Part shown: in pieces, positions 33,319 to 41,619 of the stretch
Numbering within the stretch: position 1 is the stretch's first letter
Layout of the letters: each line of letters starts with the position of its first letter
Source: Mucilaginibacter ginsenosidivorax
Lineage (GTDB): Bacteria; Bacteroidota; Bacteroidia; Sphingobacteriales; Sphingobacteriaceae
Assembly: GCF_007971525.1 (NCBI RefSeq)
Contig: NZ_CP042437.1
Location: forward strand, 3,968,001 to 4,032,000
Reading direction: 5' to 3'
Length of the DNA: 64,000 bases
Position numbers and translations under genes: made by a program
Notes under the pieces: model-generated
Told to the model about the DNA's origin: nothing
The model's input: only the letters and a program-made list of their open reading frames with translations
Database searches by the model: none

Positions 33319-34893
33319 ATGAAAATAAAAATATCTATCGCTTTCGCGGGCTTGCTATGTATTGCCTTATCCTCATTTGCATTTCCTGCTAAGCAAAAAG
33401 GCGACGACGAGATTATTTATCACATTTTTGAGCGCAGCTTTTTTGACAGCAATGGCGATAATCATGGCGACCTGAATGGCATCCGCCAAAAGCTGGATTA
33501 TTTGCAGGAGTTGGGTGTTACAGCCATTTTATGCACGCCGCTTTATGAATCTATTTATTATCACAATTACTTCGCTATCGATTTTAAGAAGATAGACCCA
33601 AGGTACGGCACACTACAGGATTACCTGGCCCTGATAAGGGAGTTGCACAAACGGGGTATGAAGTTTTATATGGATATGGAAACCCAGTATGTTACCGAAG
33701 ATTCTGAATGGTGGAAAGACGCTTTGGGTAACCCCAAATCGCGGTTTTCTGATTATATTTTGTGGGATGATAAGGAAAATAAAAAACCATCGTCCATAGT
33801 GTACAACCTTACCGAATTAAAGGGCTATGATGGCGTAACACATAAAATTACCACAGCCAATTTAAACAGCGCTAAATCAAAGGAGTATAATTACCAGCTT
33901 TTTAGCTACTGGCTTGATCCGGATAAGAATGGCAAATTTGAAGATGGTGTTGATGGTTTCCGGTTAGATCATATGATGGATAACCTGGATAACAAAGGAA
34001 CCTTGCCCCATTTGTTTGATACCTTCTGGAACCCGCTGCTAACCAGGCTGCGGGCTATTAACCCTAAAATAAAAATTGTGGCCGAGCAGGCCAACTGGTT
34101 TGGCTTAGGATTGGATTACCTGCAAAAAGGCGGCGTTGACCGCGTATTTGGCTTACGGCTGGCATTTGCCATCCGTTTGTTCAGGAAAGATTTACTGATG
34201 GCCAACGCCGATTCGACCCTGGCCATGCTGCCACCGGGCAAAGAGCAGGTTGTTTTTGTAGAGAACCACGATGTACCGCGCTTTGCATCTGAAGTAAAAG
34301 GCAACCTGGCCAAGCTAAAAGTGGGTTGCGCCCTTAACCTGCTGATGGGGGGCGTGCCGGCCATTTATTATGGGCAGGAGTTAGGCATGACCGGCACCAG
34401 CGCCAAATTTGGCGCAACCGATGCCAACGAAATTCCCGAACGGCAGGCCTTTGAATGGTACGCATCCGGCCAGGGCAAGGGCATGGCCTACTGGTACAAA
34501 CAAACCGGCCCTTATAAGGATGAGTTTAACGATGATAAACCAAACGATGGTATCTCGCTGGAAGAAGAACGGAAAGATCCCAATTCATTGTTTAACTATT
34601 ACAAAGCGATGATTCGCCTGCGTAAATCAAACAGGGCAATTACCAAAGGCAGCTATAAAACATTAATAAACAATAACGACCAGGTATTTTCATTTATAAG
34701 GCAGAATAGCGACAAGGCGGTAATTGTGGTAGTCAATTTGTCTGATAAAGATCAGGCGGCAACAGTAGATGCGCCTTACGCCCGGGGTAAAAAGATAGGC
34801 CAGTTTATAGGGAAAGAGAGCCCAACGGTTAATGATGGAAAGATGCCCGTGAATCTCCCTGCATACACTATCGCTGCCTGGACAGTGGAGTAG
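33319..34893 (+). CDS. Secreted GH13 alpha-amylase-family enzyme
   Basis: 524 residues from the ATG at 33319; an upstream TTG in frame adds no signal. Signal peptide KIKISIAFAGLLCIALSSFA. TIM-barrel motifs: Arg215 and Asp217 (nucleophile) in DGFRLDHMMD, Glu256 (acid/base) in VAEQAN, and His317-Asp318 in ENHDVPR. Conserved region I is unusual: Asp119 in MDMETQYVTED lacks the usual Asn-His. A calcium-type loop SNGDNHGDLNGI lies near 44. Catalytic triad intact, so probably active on an alpha-glucan or oligosaccharide outside the cytoplasm. Specificity unknown. Confidence 0.88.
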   Translation: MKIKISIAFAGLLCIALSSFAFPAKQKGDDEIIYHIFERSFFDSNGDNHGDLNGIRQKLDYLQELGVTAILCTPLYESIYYHNYFAIDFKKIDPRYGTLQDYLALIRELHKRGMKFYMDMETQYVTEDSEWWKDALGNPKSRFSDYILWDDKENKKPSSIVYNLTELKGYDGVTHKITTANLNSAKSKEYNYQLFSYWLDPDKNGKFEDGVDGFRLDHMMDNLDNKGTLPHLFDTFWNPLLTRLRAINPKIKIVAEQANWFGLGLDYLQKGGVDRVFGLRLAFAIRLFRKDLLMANADSTLAMLPPGKEQVVFVENHDVPRFASEVKGNLAKLKVGCALNLLMGGVPAIYYGQELGMTGTSAKFGATDANEIPERQAFEWYASGQGKGMAYWYKQTGPYKDEFNDDKPNDGISLEEERKDPNSLFNYYKAMIRLRKSNRAITKGSYKTLINNNDQVFSFIRQNSDKAVIVVVNLSDKDQAATVDAPYARGKKIGQFIGKESPTVNDGKMPVNLPAYTIAAWTVE

Positions 34894-34972
34894 CATGGGC
34901 CATACGCCGGCTGCAGCCTATCAAGGTTGCCGGCGGCAAACTTATTTTGGCCACAACGGTTTACTATGTACC

Positions 34973-36097
34973 ATGGCGAAAAAGCAACTCCTTGAATTTA
35001 CAGATAGCGGCATTTACTGCCCGCAGGGCCGTTTTTATATTGACCCATGGAAACCGGTTGACGATGCCGTAATAACCCACGCCCATGCCGACCATGCCTA
35101 CATGGGCCATAAGCATTACCTGGCCCACCATTTATCACGCGAGGTATTGTTTTACAGGCTTGGCGAAATTCAACTACAAACAGTGGAGTATGGCGAAACG
35201 GTTATGAAAAACGGTGTTGCCATATCGCTATACCCCGCAGGGCACGTCATCGGTTCGGCGCAGATCAGGGTAGAGTACAAGGGCGAAGTATGGGTGGTTT
35301 CGGGCGATTACAAGGTTGAAGATGATGGTATCTCCACACCTTTTGAGCCCGTGCGCTGCCACCACTTTATATCCGAATGCACATTTGGCATGCCGGTATA
35401 CACCTGGAAACCGCAGGTGCAAATTTTTGACGACATTAACAATTGGTGGCGCGGCAACCTGCATAACGGCGTGGCTACGGTTTTGGTAGGATACTCCCTT
35501 GGCAAAGCACAGCGCATATTGCAAAATCTTGATTTATTTAACGGCACGGTTTATACCCACGGCGTAATTGAAAACACCAACGAAGCCCTTCGGCGCAATG
35601 GTGTAATTTTAAACCCCACAGAACGCATCACCGCCGATTCGGTGAAAGAGGATGTACGCAAAGGTATCATCATCGCCCCGCCATCATCGGCGGGCACCCC
35701 ATGGATGCGTAAGTTTCAGCCTTATAGTTTTGGGTATTGCTCGGGATGGATGGCCATCCGCGGTGCCAAACGCCGCCGCGCGGCCGACCGCGGATTTGTT
35801 TTGTCGGACCATGCCGATTGGAATGGCCTCGTCAGTGCCATTGACGCCACCGGCTGCCAAAGCGTTTATTTAACTCACGGCTACACAGCCACCTTTGCAA
35901 GGTATTTAAACGGGATAGGATTTGATGCGCATGAGGTACATACCTTGTATGGAGGCGAAGAAGAAGCCTCACCCCAGCCCTCTCCAAAGGAGAGCGAGCT
36001 TGAAAATCAAGACGAAAGAAATAATATTGAACCTGCAAATAAAGCCCTCTCCTTTGGAGAGGATTTAGGTGAGGCTTTTGGGGGGCTTAACCCATGA
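34973..36097 (+). CDS. Ligase-associated DNA exonuclease (metallo-beta-lactamase fold)
   Basis: 374 residues from the ATG at 34973; an ATG at 34895 would add 26 residues not typical of the family. The metal motif THAHADH gives His36, His38, Asp40 and His41; later TFGMPVYTW, GYSLGKAQRIL and VLSDHADWNGL are typical. Family members are predicted 3'-processing nucleases found with an ATP-dependent ligase, as here (4-base overlap, ATGA). Odd point: residues from about 332 to 368 are translated from a palindromic repeat element, giving a tail rich in Pro, Ser and Glu that the family does not need. Confidence 0.87.
   Translation: MAKKQLLEFTDSGIYCPQGRFYIDPWKPVDDAVITHAHADHAYMGHKHYLAHHLSREVLFYRLGEIQLQTVEYGETVMKNGVAISLYPAGHVIGSAQIRVEYKGEVWVVSGDYKVEDDGISTPFEPVRCHHFISECTFGMPVYTWKPQVQIFDDINNWWRGNLHNGVATVLVGYSLGKAQRILQNLDLFNGTVYTHGVIENTNEALRRNGVILNPTERITADSVKEDVRKGIIIAPPSSAGTPWMRKFQPYSFGYCSGWMAIRGAKRRRAADRGFVLSDHADWNGLVSAIDATGCQSVYLTHGYTATFARYLNGIGFDAHEVHTLYGGEEEASPQPSPKESELENQDERNNIEPANKALSFGEDLGEAFGGLNP
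35966..36075. repeat. GCCTCACC/GGTGAGGC palindromic element, complete copy B, inside a gene
   Basis: A 110-base unit with perfect 8-base terminal inverted repeats (GCCTCACC at 35966, GGTGAGGC ending 36075) and two internal hairpins, CTCTCCAAAGGAGAG (35978 onward) and CCTCTCCTTTGGAGAGG (36043 onward). It has the same design as 16942-17045. It lies wholly in the reading frame of the exonuclease gene, just before the ligase start. Confidence 0.75.
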
Positions 36098-37710
36098 AAG
36101 CATTTGCCCAACTTTTTCTATCATTAGATGAAACCAATAAAACCAGCGAGAAGGTTAAGGTTTTAAAGGAATATTTTACTGCTGTGCCCGATACGGATAA
36201 AATGCACATGCTGGCGCTTTTTACAGGCCGGAAACCTAAGCGGCAAATTAACTCAACCCTGGTACGCAACTGGGCTATTGAAGCCTCAAACATCCCGGCC
36301 TGGCTGTTTGAAGAAAGCTACCACGTAGTAGGCGATCTTGCCGAAACCATGGCCCTGCTGATGCCTCAAAGTAACCAAAGCAGCAGCAAAACGCTTACAG
36401 AATGGATAGCCGAGATAAACGCCCTTGGCAATAAAACTGAAGAACAGAAAAAGGAATGGCTACTAAATTCCTGGGCTATGCTGGATAGCCAGGAACGTTT
36501 TGTGTTTAACAAGTTGCTAACCGGCAGTTTTAGGGTTGGCGTATCGCAAAATTTGGTTATCAAGGCGCTGGCTGATATCTCGGGGCTGGAAGCCGCCGTT
36601 CTTACCCACCGTATTATGGGTAGCTGGATGCCCGAAACTTTGCAGTTTGCCCAATTAATGGAAGAACAGAACGCAGCGGCCAACATTTCCAGGCCGTACC
36701 CTTTTTTCCTGGCCTACCCCATACAGGAGACCTCCGAAAAACAAAAAACACCAGGCGAGGTGGGTGTCTCGCTTGGCCAGGCCAGTGACTGGCAGGCCGA
36801 GTGGAAATGGGATGGCATACGTGCACAACTGATAAAACGGGGCGGCGAAATTTTTATCTGGAGCCGCGGCGAAGACCTGGCGACCGAAAAATTTCCGGAG
36901 TTGCATCCCTTCTTATATGCCCTGCCCGATGGCACGGTAATAGATGGCGAGATACTGAGCTTTCAGAACGGTTTGCCTATGCCATTCAATGTGCTGCAAA
37001 CCCGTATAGGCCGAAAAAACCTGAGCAAAAAAATATTGGAAGAGAGCCCGGTGGCGGTTATAGCTTATGATTGCCTGGAATATAACGGCGAGGACATCCG
37101 CCCGAAAACGCAAAGCGAAAGGCGGGTAATATTGGAAACATTGCAGGCTACAACACCCTTTGCCGAATTGTTCCGGATTTCGGAGTTAATCAATTTTGAT
37201 AGCTGGGAACAGTTGGGCATAATAAGGGGGCAATCGCGTGCCATGATAGCCGAGGGCGTAATGCTGAAACGCAAAAGCGCCGCCTACCAGGTTGGCCGCC
37301 GTCGCGGCGACTGGTGGAAATGGAAAATTGATCCGCTATCGGTAGATGCGGTGATGATTTATGCCCAAAAAGGACATGGCCGGCGAGCCGATTTATATAC
37401 CGATTATACCTTTGCCGTTTGGGATGGCGATAAGCTGGTCCCCTTTGCCAAAGCCTATTCGGGCCTTACCGATGCCGAGATTAACAAGGTTGATTACTTT
37501 ATTAAACGCAACACCATCGAAAAATTTGGCCCTGTGCGTACGGTAAAGCCCGAGCTGGTTTTCGAAATAGGATTTGAAGGGATCAACAAATCAACCCGTC
37601 ATAAATCAGGAATCGCGCTGCGTTTTCCGCGGATACTGCGCTGGCGGCATGATAAACCGAAAGAAGAAGCCGATACACTGGAAAGTTTGAAAGCTTTACT
37701 GGGCGAATAA
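36094..37710 (+). CDS. ATP-dependent DNA ligase
   Basis: 538 residues. An N-terminal helical DNA-binding domain (1-200), then the nucleotidyl-transferase core with the adenylated Lys238 in WKWDGIRAQ, IDGEILSF, EGVMLKRKSAAYQVGRR (motifs IV-V region) and WWKWK, and an OB-fold C-terminus. It seals DNA nicks with ATP and Mg. The overlap with the exonuclease gene marks a repair operon; the usual Lhr-type helicase and PdeM phosphodiesterase of this set are not next to it. Call secure. Confidence 0.95.
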   Translation: MKAFAQLFLSLDETNKTSEKVKVLKEYFTAVPDTDKMHMLALFTGRKPKRQINSTLVRNWAIEASNIPAWLFEESYHVVGDLAETMALLMPQSNQSSSKTLTEWIAEINALGNKTEEQKKEWLLNSWAMLDSQERFVFNKLLTGSFRVGVSQNLVIKALADISGLEAAVLTHRIMGSWMPETLQFAQLMEEQNAAANISRPYPFFLAYPIQETSEKQKTPGEVGVSLGQASDWQAEWKWDGIRAQLIKRGGEIFIWSRGEDLATEKFPELHPFLYALPDGTVIDGEILSFQNGLPMPFNVLQTRIGRKNLSKKILEESPVAVIAYDCLEYNGEDIRPKTQSERRVILETLQATTPFAELFRISELINFDSWEQLGIIRGQSRAMIAEGVMLKRKSAAYQVGRRRGDWWKWKIDPLSVDAVMIYAQKGHGRRADLYTDYTFAVWDGDKLVPFAKAYSGLTDAEINKVDYFIKRNTIEKFGPVRTVKPELVFEIGFEGINKSTRHKSGIALRFPRILRWRHDKPKEEADTLESLKALLGE

Positions 37711-37803
37711 GGCCTTGTGACGCGCTTACACCCCGGGATATAGAAATTAGGATTGTTAAATTTTTGTAACTTCGCCAACTTTTAATCAATAAACTGACCA
37801 TCA

Positions 37804-38265
37804 ATGTTAACCATCAATAACTTCGCTGAATTTGAAGCGCAAATAGGGAACGAGCTTGGCGTTTCGTCATGGTACAAAATTACCCAGGAACAGATCAACA
37901 AATTTGCCGATGCCACATTAGACCACCAATGGATTCACACCGATCCGGAGAGGGCTAAAACCGAAAGCCAGTTTGGTGCAACTATAGCCCATGGCTACCT
38001 CACCCTATCACTTGTGCCTTATTTATGGAAAGAGATTGTGAAAGTTGAAAACCTGAAAATGGAGATTAACTACGGCATTGAAAACTTCCGTTTTGGACAG
38101 GCCGTGCTGGTTGATTCGGAAGTGCGCTTAAAAGTAAAACTTGGCGGCCTGGTAAACCTGCGCGGCCCAATTAAAGCCACCATGATAACCACCCTTGAAA
38201 TTAAAGATCAAAAGAAACCGGCCTTTACCGGCGAGATAGTTTTTGTGTACCACTTTAACGCGTAA
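37804..38265 (+). CDS. MaoC-family dehydratase
   Basis: 153 residues, single hot-dog fold. ATLDHQWIHTDPERAKTESQ and FGATIAHGYLTLSLVPYLW carry the catalytic Asp/His of (R)-specific enoyl-CoA hydratases. It probably hydrates an enoyl-thioester in fatty-acid metabolism. Monocistronic. A TAACTTCG sequence 30 bases upstream resembles the Bacteroidota -7 box TAnnTTTG, but no clear -33 box accompanies it. Confidence 0.9.
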   Translation: MLTINNFAEFEAQIGNELGVSSWYKITQEQINKFADATLDHQWIHTDPERAKTESQFGATIAHGYLTLSLVPYLWKEIVKVENLKMEINYGIENFRFGQAVLVDSEVRLKVKLGGLVNLRGPIKATMITTLEIKDQKKPAFTGEIVFVYHFNA

Positions 38266-38396
38266 ATCAAATTGATTTGTGTGGTAGCGTTTAGGAAATT
38301 ATGGCATTGCGAGCGATAGCGTGGCAATCTCGTTGCCATGCAAACCGAACCTGCATATGTGCTATGTCTAGCTACAAGATTGTCAATATCAAATGG

Positions 38397-38475
38397 CCGT
38401 CATTGCGAGGTACGAAGCAATCCCCGACATGCCAAGCCCCACATAGTTCGGGATTGCTTCGTACCTCAATGACGG
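38397..38475. repeat. CGTCATTGCGAGG-type inverted repeat
   Basis: Left arm from CCGTCATTGCGAGGTACGAA to CAATCCC, right arm GGGATTGCTTCGTACCTCAA to GACGG, nearly perfect over about 28 bases. A related partial unit (GCATTGCGAGCGATAGCGTG) lies at about 38303-38325. The same left arm occurs at 61087. Between convergent MaoC and cupin genes. Confidence 0.75.
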
Positions 38476-38488
38476 TAGCTCGTAACTC

Positions 38489-38974
38489 CTAACGGCAAAG
38501 TCTGCCTATCAAGCCCTCATACTGCGGATAACCCTTGCATAGCGCATCTTTTTCGGCCATTTCAAATTCGCTGAAATCAAAACCTGGTGCAACGGCGCAG
38601 CTGGCCAGGCAATAGCCTTGTTTGGATGGAATTTCGGCCGCAAACCATAAACCCGCCGGGATCACTACGGATAGGTTGCCGGTTTCAAGGTCAGAAAGCT
38701 CGATGCTTTGGAGCAATCCGGCGTTAGTCAGTACATGGATATGCAATGGCGACCCCTTGTGAAAATACCAGATCTCGTCGGACTTTAGCCTGTGGAAACC
38801 CGAATAGTCATCTCCTTCCAACAGGTAGTAAATAGACGTGATGGCCTGTTTTAGCTTGTTGCTATAAGCCGCCTTCACTTCAATCTCCGACCGGAAAACT
38901 TCTTTATAAAAACCACCCTCGGGGTGTGGCATCAGGTTTAGTTTGTTGATCCAGTATGCGGCGTTATTTTCCAT
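38489..38974 (-). CDS. Cupin-fold protein, DUF985 family
   Basis: 161 residues. YWINKLNLMPHPEGGFYKEV is the DUF985 N-terminal signature. TSIYYLLEGDDYSGFHRLKS and LHIHVL supply cupin metal-site His/Glu residues; VIPAGLWFAAEI and CAVAPGFDFSEFE complete it. A single-domain cupin, ligand unknown. It lies 27 bases downstream of the AraC-type regulator on the same strand and may be co-transcribed. Confidence 0.88.
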   Translation of the reverse strand: MENNAAYWINKLNLMPHPEGGFYKEVFRSEIEVKAAYSNKLKQAITSIYYLLEGDDYSGFHRLKSDEIWYFHKGSPLHIHVLTNAGLLQSIELSDLETGNLSVVIPAGLWFAAEIPSKQGYCLASCAVAPGFDFSEFEMAEKDALCKGYPQYEGLIGRLCR

Positions 38975-39001
38975 ATTTCATTTATCGTGTTTAAAACGAT
39001 G

Positions 39002-39820
39002 CTAAGCCAGCACCAGCTCTTGTAACACTCCTTTTAATTCGGTGTTTTGGGCAACAAAATCTCCGGGGCACATCCCCGAAAAGGTTTTAAAATCATCAAT
39101 AAAATGCGATTGATCATAATAACCAACCTGCAGGCCTATTGCATTCAGGTTTAAGCCAGGATAAGGTTGTTTTAGCAAATAAACAGCTTTTTGAAAACGC
39201 ACTTTGCGCGTAAACAAGCCCATTGATAATCCCGTGGCATTTATAAACCGCTGTTCTATCCTGCGGCGCGATAAACCTACATCGGTAATATAAGGCGCTA
39301 ACGCTCCGCGCATTGGGTTGTTTACAATATGAGTGGCAATGTTAAAAATTAAAGGGTCGATCTGTTGATTTAACAGGCGGGCAAGCAGGTAAGTTTCCAG
39401 GCACTTAAATAGAGCTTCCTTATCTGTACAGTTTTTTAACCGTTCATACAAGCCATCGTTTGGCTCAAGTTCATGCAGGGGCACAAGTTGGTTTGTAAAC
39501 TCGGCCGATGGGGTGCCATATAATACATTGCCGGCCCATGGCTGCATGCTTGCACCAACACACACGCATTTTTTATTAAAAGTCATTATAAATGGTTGGG
39601 TAAGCTGCCCTGCGTAAAAAATAACGGGCTCAATAAAATCATTTACGCTGCCAACCCAGCGCATGGTATTGGGGTTTTGCAGGTAACAAATAAGTTCAAA
39701 AGCGCCATACGGAAAGCTTAATTGCGAAAACGGTAACTCATCTTCGCCAATTTCAAAATACCAGTAATGCCTCACAAAAGAAGTCAAAGCTGCCGCCGGG
39801 TATTTTTTTTGAAACTGCAT
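39002..39820 (-). CDS. AraC-family transcriptional regulator
   Basis: 272 residues. The N-terminal 150 residues are a cupin-like sensory domain of DUF6597 type (RHYWYFEIGEDELPFSQLSF). The C-terminal AraC domain has two helix-turn-helices, with VGLSRRRIEQRFINATGLSM and IGLQVGYYDQSHFIDDFKTF. Ligand unknown. Candidate targets: the cupin gene just downstream or the divergent TPR gene. Confidence 0.88.
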   Translation of the reverse strand: MQFQKKYPAAALTSFVRHYWYFEIGEDELPFSQLSFPYGAFELICYLQNPNTMRWVGSVNDFIEPVIFYAGQLTQPFIMTFNKKCVCVGASMQPWAGNVLYGTPSAEFTNQLVPLHELEPNDGLYERLKNCTDKEALFKCLETYLLARLLNQQIDPLIFNIATHIVNNPMRGALAPYITDVGLSRRRIEQRFINATGLSMGLFTRKVRFQKAVYLLKQPYPGLNLNAIGLQVGYYDQSHFIDDFKTFSGMCPGDFVAQNTELKGVLQELVLA

Positions 39821-39842
39821 TTACATAAAGATGCTCAAATTC

Positions 39843-39850
39843 TATCTTTG
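39843..39850 (+). promoter_or_regulatory. Possible Bacteroidota -7 promoter box
   Basis: TATCTTTG matches TAnnTTTG exactly and lies 85 bases upstream of the TPR/DUF1579 gene. No TTTG at the usual distance of about 20 bases upstream is seen, so this is a weak call. Confidence 0.3.
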
Positions 39851-39934
39851 TTACGGCACTTTATGCCCAAATTTCGCTTTTGTACAATTTTTATACACCC
39901 TTTTAGCGGATTTTTACCATATCAATAAAAGTTT

Positions 39935-40876
39935 ATGAAGAAAATCATTTTGCTGGTGATGGCGTTGGCACTGTTGGTGCTACCGGTGTTCCGGGCCGAA
40001 GCGCAGGTTGCTTTACCGGGTATAAAAAAGGCCGATTCGCTTTTTTTTGCACAAAACTGGGCGGGTGCTCAAAAACAGTACAAACTGGTTTTAGCCGATA
40101 CAACGCACAATGGCCTGGCCTGGAATCGCCTGGGGTTTTGTGAATATTACCTGGGCAATTACGATGCGGCTATAATAGCTTATCAAAAAGCCTTGATGGG
40201 TAAAGTTGCCGCGCCGCTTAAGGCTATCATTTATTCGCGCATGGCCAAGGTTTATGCGCTGCAAGGTAAAATCGCCATTTCGGTTAATGATCTTGACAGT
40301 GCCGCGGCTTATGGCTATAGTAACCTGGCCGAAATGGATACTTTAAAAGATTTCGGCTCATTGAGGAATAGTCCCGGTTTTAAGCAAATACGCCAAAAAG
40401 TTTATTTCACGTTAAATCCCTGCATGGCAAATGCGCAGGCGCGGCAGTTTGACTTTTGGGTTGGCGAATGGAATGTGTATCCAACAGGCACAAATACTCT
40501 TGCCGGCCACAGCCTGGTGCAAATGGTATCTGGCGGTTGCGCTTTGTTAGAAAACTGGGAGGCCACCAACGGTTCAAGCAGCGGCAAAAGCCTAAATTTT
40601 ATTGATGGGGCTAACGGCAAATGGAAACAGACCTGGGTTGGTAACTATGCTAACGGAATACAGGAGTTTGTTAATGGCCAATATGCGGATAGTGCCATGC
40701 GCTTTACATTTACTACTGCAGATGCGCAGGGGCATCCGCTTACCGGCCGGTTTATATTCTACAACCTTGGGGCCAACAAAGTGAGGCAATTTAATGAAAC
40801 ATCGGCCGATGGTGGCAAAACGTGGGTTACTGCCTATGACCTTACCTATATCCGTATAGAAAAGGGCAAAATGTAA
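39935..40876 (+). CDS. Secreted TPR protein with DUF1579-like C-terminal domain
   Basis: 313 residues. Signal peptide KKIILLVMALALLVLPVFRA. Residues 30-130 form TPR units (ADSLFFAQNWAGAQKQYKLV, WNRLGFCEYYLGNYDAAIIA). The second half starts RQFDFWVGEWNVY, the mark of DUF1579-type beta-barrel domains, with SADGGKTWVTAYDLTY at the end. Location is periplasmic or surface. Function unknown; monocistronic, convergent with the LytTR pair. Confidence 0.75.
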   Translation: MKKIILLVMALALLVLPVFRAEAQVALPGIKKADSLFFAQNWAGAQKQYKLVLADTTHNGLAWNRLGFCEYYLGNYDAAIIAYQKALMGKVAAPLKAIIYSRMAKVYALQGKIAISVNDLDSAAAYGYSNLAEMDTLKDFGSLRNSPGFKQIRQKVYFTLNPCMANAQARQFDFWVGEWNVYPTGTNTLAGHSLVQMVSGGCALLENWEATNGSSSGKSLNFIDGANGKWKQTWVGNYANGIQEFVNGQYADSAMRFTFTTADAQGHPLTGRFIFYNLGANKVRQFNETSADGGKTWVTAYDLTYIRIEKGKM

Positions 40877-40908
40877 GATGCTAAACCGGTGTTGGCGCAG
40901 CCCGCATT

Positions 40909-41619
40909 TTAAAATATCCGCTGCTGTATCACCCCCATAAAAGCATCTTTAAATTTCTCGCTGATGGGTATCTGCTTGCCGGCTATGTAAATGTGGTTGT
41001 CCATTATTTTATTAAGCTGGCGGGTGTTTACAATATAGGAGTTGTGCACACGTACAAATGGTGGCGAAAGCTGCTCGTCAATGTCTTTGATGCGGCGGTA
41101 TATCAGCAGTTGCTCGGTACTGGTTACCAGGCGCACGTACTCCTTTTGCCCCTCAAAATACTGAATATCATCGAGCAGGATCTTGCGCAGTTCCTTGCCC
41201 GATTTTACAAAAAAGTATTCGTTGCCAACAGCGGGCGGTATTTTCTCGCTGGCCTGGTTCTTTGAAAAATAAGCCTCAATTTTTAACTGCGCGGCCAAAA
41301 AACGTTCAAGCGTTATGGGCTTCAATAAATAATCGATGGTTTGGAAGGTATAGCTTTCGGCAGCGTACTGTGAGTAGGCCGTGGTAAAAACAATTTTGGT
41401 ATCTTTTGATAACAGGCCGGCCAGTTCCATACCGGTAAGCTGGGGCATGTTAATATCCAGGAAAATAAAATCGGCCTTTTGTTCCTTTAAAAACGCCATT
41501 GCTTCCAGTGCATCGTAGCATTTGGCCAGCAGCGCCCATTTGGTATACTGGCCAACCATCATTTCCAGCAGCTTAACCGCATTTGGTTCGTCGTCGATAA
41601 TTATGCAGCTTAAATTCAT
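40909..41619 (-). CDS. LytTR-family response regulator
   Basis: 236 residues. Receiver domain with acidic pocket (Asp9, Asp10), phospho-acceptor Asp55 in IFLDINMP and Lys near 105; the LytTR DNA-binding domain follows (about 135-236), with DIQYFEGQKEYVRLVTSTEQ and FVRVHNSYIVN. Its ATG overlaps the stop of the sensor kinase gene by 4 bases, so the two form one two-component system. Target genes are not evident. Confidence 0.95.
   Translation of the reverse strand: MNLSCIIIDDEPNAVKLLEMMVGQYTKWALLAKCYDALEAMAFLKEQKADFIFLDINMPQLTGMELAGLLSKDTKIVFTTAYSQYAAESYTFQTIDYLLKPITLERFLAAQLKIEAYFSKNQASEKIPPAVGNEYFFVKSGKELRKILLDDIQYFEGQKEYVRLVTSTEQLLIYRRIKDIDEQLSPPFVRVHNSYIVNTRQLNKIMDNHIYIAGKQIPISEKFKDAFMGVIQQRIF

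Noticed and set aside
34895..34972. Upstream ATG giving a 26-residue longer exonuclease
   Set aside because: The extra residues look random (Cys/Gly/His/Arg mix), and family members begin near MAKKQLLEFTDSGIY, so the ATG at 34973 is preferred.
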